From the NCBI RefSeq assembly GCF_002531755.2, contig NZ_CP034999.1, positions 248,001 to 312,000 of the forward strand: a stretch of 64,000 nucleotides of DNA. Reading direction: 5' to 3'. The position numbers were made by a program, and so were the translations under genes. The notes beneath the pieces were generated by a model. That model was not told the DNA's origin, did no database searches, and saw only the letters and a program-made list of their open reading frames with translations. This DNA comes from Rhizobium acidisoli. GTDB taxonomy: Bacteria; Pseudomonadota; Alphaproteobacteria; Rhizobiales; Rhizobiaceae. Shown here in pieces: positions 63,218-64,000 of this stretch. The stretch's first letter is position 1, and each line of letters starts with the position of its first letter.

Positions 63218-64000
63218 TCAGCCTTGCCCGTCCTTGATATAGACCTCGGCGAAATTCGCCTGAACGCCCTCGGCGCCGATCGTGTGGTTCTTCACACGCT
63301 TGTTGAAGACCGTGACGTTCTCGAGTGCGATGAGGTTCACGACTGGAACCTCGTCAGCGATGATCTTCTGGAAGGCATTGAACTCCTGCTTACGCTTGTC
63401 CTCGTCGATTTCAACCGACGCCGCTTCCAGAAGACGATCAACCTCGGGATTGGCATAGTGGCTGGCATTGGAGAAGGGCAGGCCGAGTTTGAAATTCTTC
63501 GACCAATAGACGCGCTGCACGCCGAGCGTCGGATCGAACTGGTTGCCGAGGTATTCGGCCGTTACGTCGAAGACGCGCTCCTTGTAGACTTTCTGAATAT
63601 AGGTCGAGAAATCATAGGAATCGATCGTTCCGGCAATGCCGATGCGCGCCAGGTTCTGCTTCAGATATTCGATGACGCGCTTGAAACCGTCATTGTAGGA
63701 ATTGTGGGTCAGCCGCAGCTTGAAACGGATGCCGTCGGCGCCGCGCTTGTAGCCGGCCTCGTCGAGCAGTTGTTCGGCAGCCTTGAGGTCGAAGGCGTAG
63801 GGTTTGATCGATGGATCGTAGTAGCGCGGCAGGAAGACGCTGATCGGTGTCGGAGAGATATGGCCGTAGCCATACCAGACGGTGTTCAGGATGACGTCGA
63901 GGTCGATGGCGTGGGCAATCGCGCGTCTGACTTTGACGTCCTTCAGATACTCGTTGTCGAGATTGAAGATCAGCTGGGTCAGGTCACCCTTGGTTTCGTA
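63218..64000 (-). CDS. Family 5 ABC solute-binding protein (5' end beyond window)
   Basis: The frame is open from the right edge to TGA at 63218 (260 residues, the C-terminal half). It reads LTQLIFNLDNEYLKDVKVRR, DVILNTVWYGYGHISPTPIS and QRVYWSKNFKLGLPFSNASH, ending ANFAEVYIKDGQG. It is a paralogue of the proteins at 52424 and of the SBP half of the chimera at 45707, so a third importer set probably continues to the right. Confidence 0.9.
   Translation of the reverse strand, partial: YETKGDLTQLIFNLDNEYLKDVKVRRAIAHAIDLDVILNTVWYGYGHISPTPISVFLPRYYDPSIKPYAFDLKAAEQLLDEAGYKRGADGIRFKLRLTHNSYNDGFKRVIEYLKQNLARIGIAGTIDSYDFSTYIQKVYKERVFDVTAEYLGNQFDPTLGVQRVYWSKNFKLGLPFSNASHYANPEVDRLLEAASVEIDEDKRKQEFNAFQKIIADEVPVVNLIALENVTVFNKRVKNHTIGAEGVQANFAEVYIKDGQG

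Noticed and set aside
1..64000. CRISPR arrays, rRNA, replication origin (repABC)
   Set aside because: No regularly spaced repeats, no rRNA-like sequence and no RepA/B/C reading frames were seen in the window.

Overview
The window looks like an accessory replicon (plasmid or genomic island) of a Rhizobium/Agrobacterium-group alphaproteobacterium. The evidence is the ImuA-ImuB-DnaE2 cassette with an alphaproteobacterial direct-repeat LexA box, RHE_PE00001-, DUF982- and DUF3606-type rhizobial proteins, HWE-type sensor kinase signalling, and many Dpp/Opp-type ABC transporters. No rRNA, tRNA, replication origin or CRISPR array was recognised.

Layout. (1) 1-2.2 kb: the end of a Tn402/Tn5053/Tn552-like transposon (tniA-like DDE transposase running off the window) inserted into an RHE_PE00001-type gene. 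(2) 2.2-12.8 kb: a genome-defence island in which a small RHH-like protein, a cytosine-5 methyltransferase and a MORC-like GHKL ATPase fused to a PD-(D/E)XK nuclease are translationally coupled. They are followed by a HEPN-like protein and a PIN-domain gene that is cleanly split by an IS21-family element. A Vsr nuclease and a SIR2-domain protein lie opposite. (3) 13.4-21.1 kb: a DNA damage block with an SRAP/YedK protein, a LigD-type ligase, and imuA-imuB-dnaE2 behind a LexA box. (4) 21.1-33.6 kb: small stress/unknown genes with many broken reading frames (rsgA, a DUF4142-like gene, two small HTH-like genes, a sensor kinase/receiver), plus a three-part scar containing pieces of vapC, dnaE2 and ligD. 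(5) 33.8-35.3 kb: a degenerate IS5-family element abutting a broken cysE.

(6) 35.4-48.9 kb: a first organosulfur-type locus. It has an FAD protein, two head-to-head remnants of NtaA/SnaA-type monooxygenases, a complete peptide-type ABC importer, a 2-oxoglutarate/Fe(II)-type oxygenase, several very small ORFs, an in-frame chimera of a ChaC domain with an ABC solute-binding protein, and a multi-rhodanese protein. (7) 48.9-63.2 kb: a second, divergent locus bounded by terminators. Leftward it encodes a solute-binding protein, an SfnG-like flavin monooxygenase, a DszB-like desulfinase and a DszC/SfnB-like flavoprotein. Rightward it encodes two permeases, two ATPases, an aldo/keto reductase, a second DszC/SfnB-like flavoprotein, a second LLM monooxygenase and an FAD protein. 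I infer uptake and oxidative desulfurisation of organosulfur compounds, a 4S-like logic (DszC/DszA/DszB). A recurring AT-rich dyad near several of these promoters may be a shared sulfur-limitation operator. A further solute-binding protein gene runs off the right edge.

The strongest candidates for something new are the RHH-Dcm-MORC/nuclease-HEPN-PIN defence cluster and the DszB-containing sulfur locus with its shared upstream motif. All family assignments come from reading translations by eye; none was confirmed by a database search.
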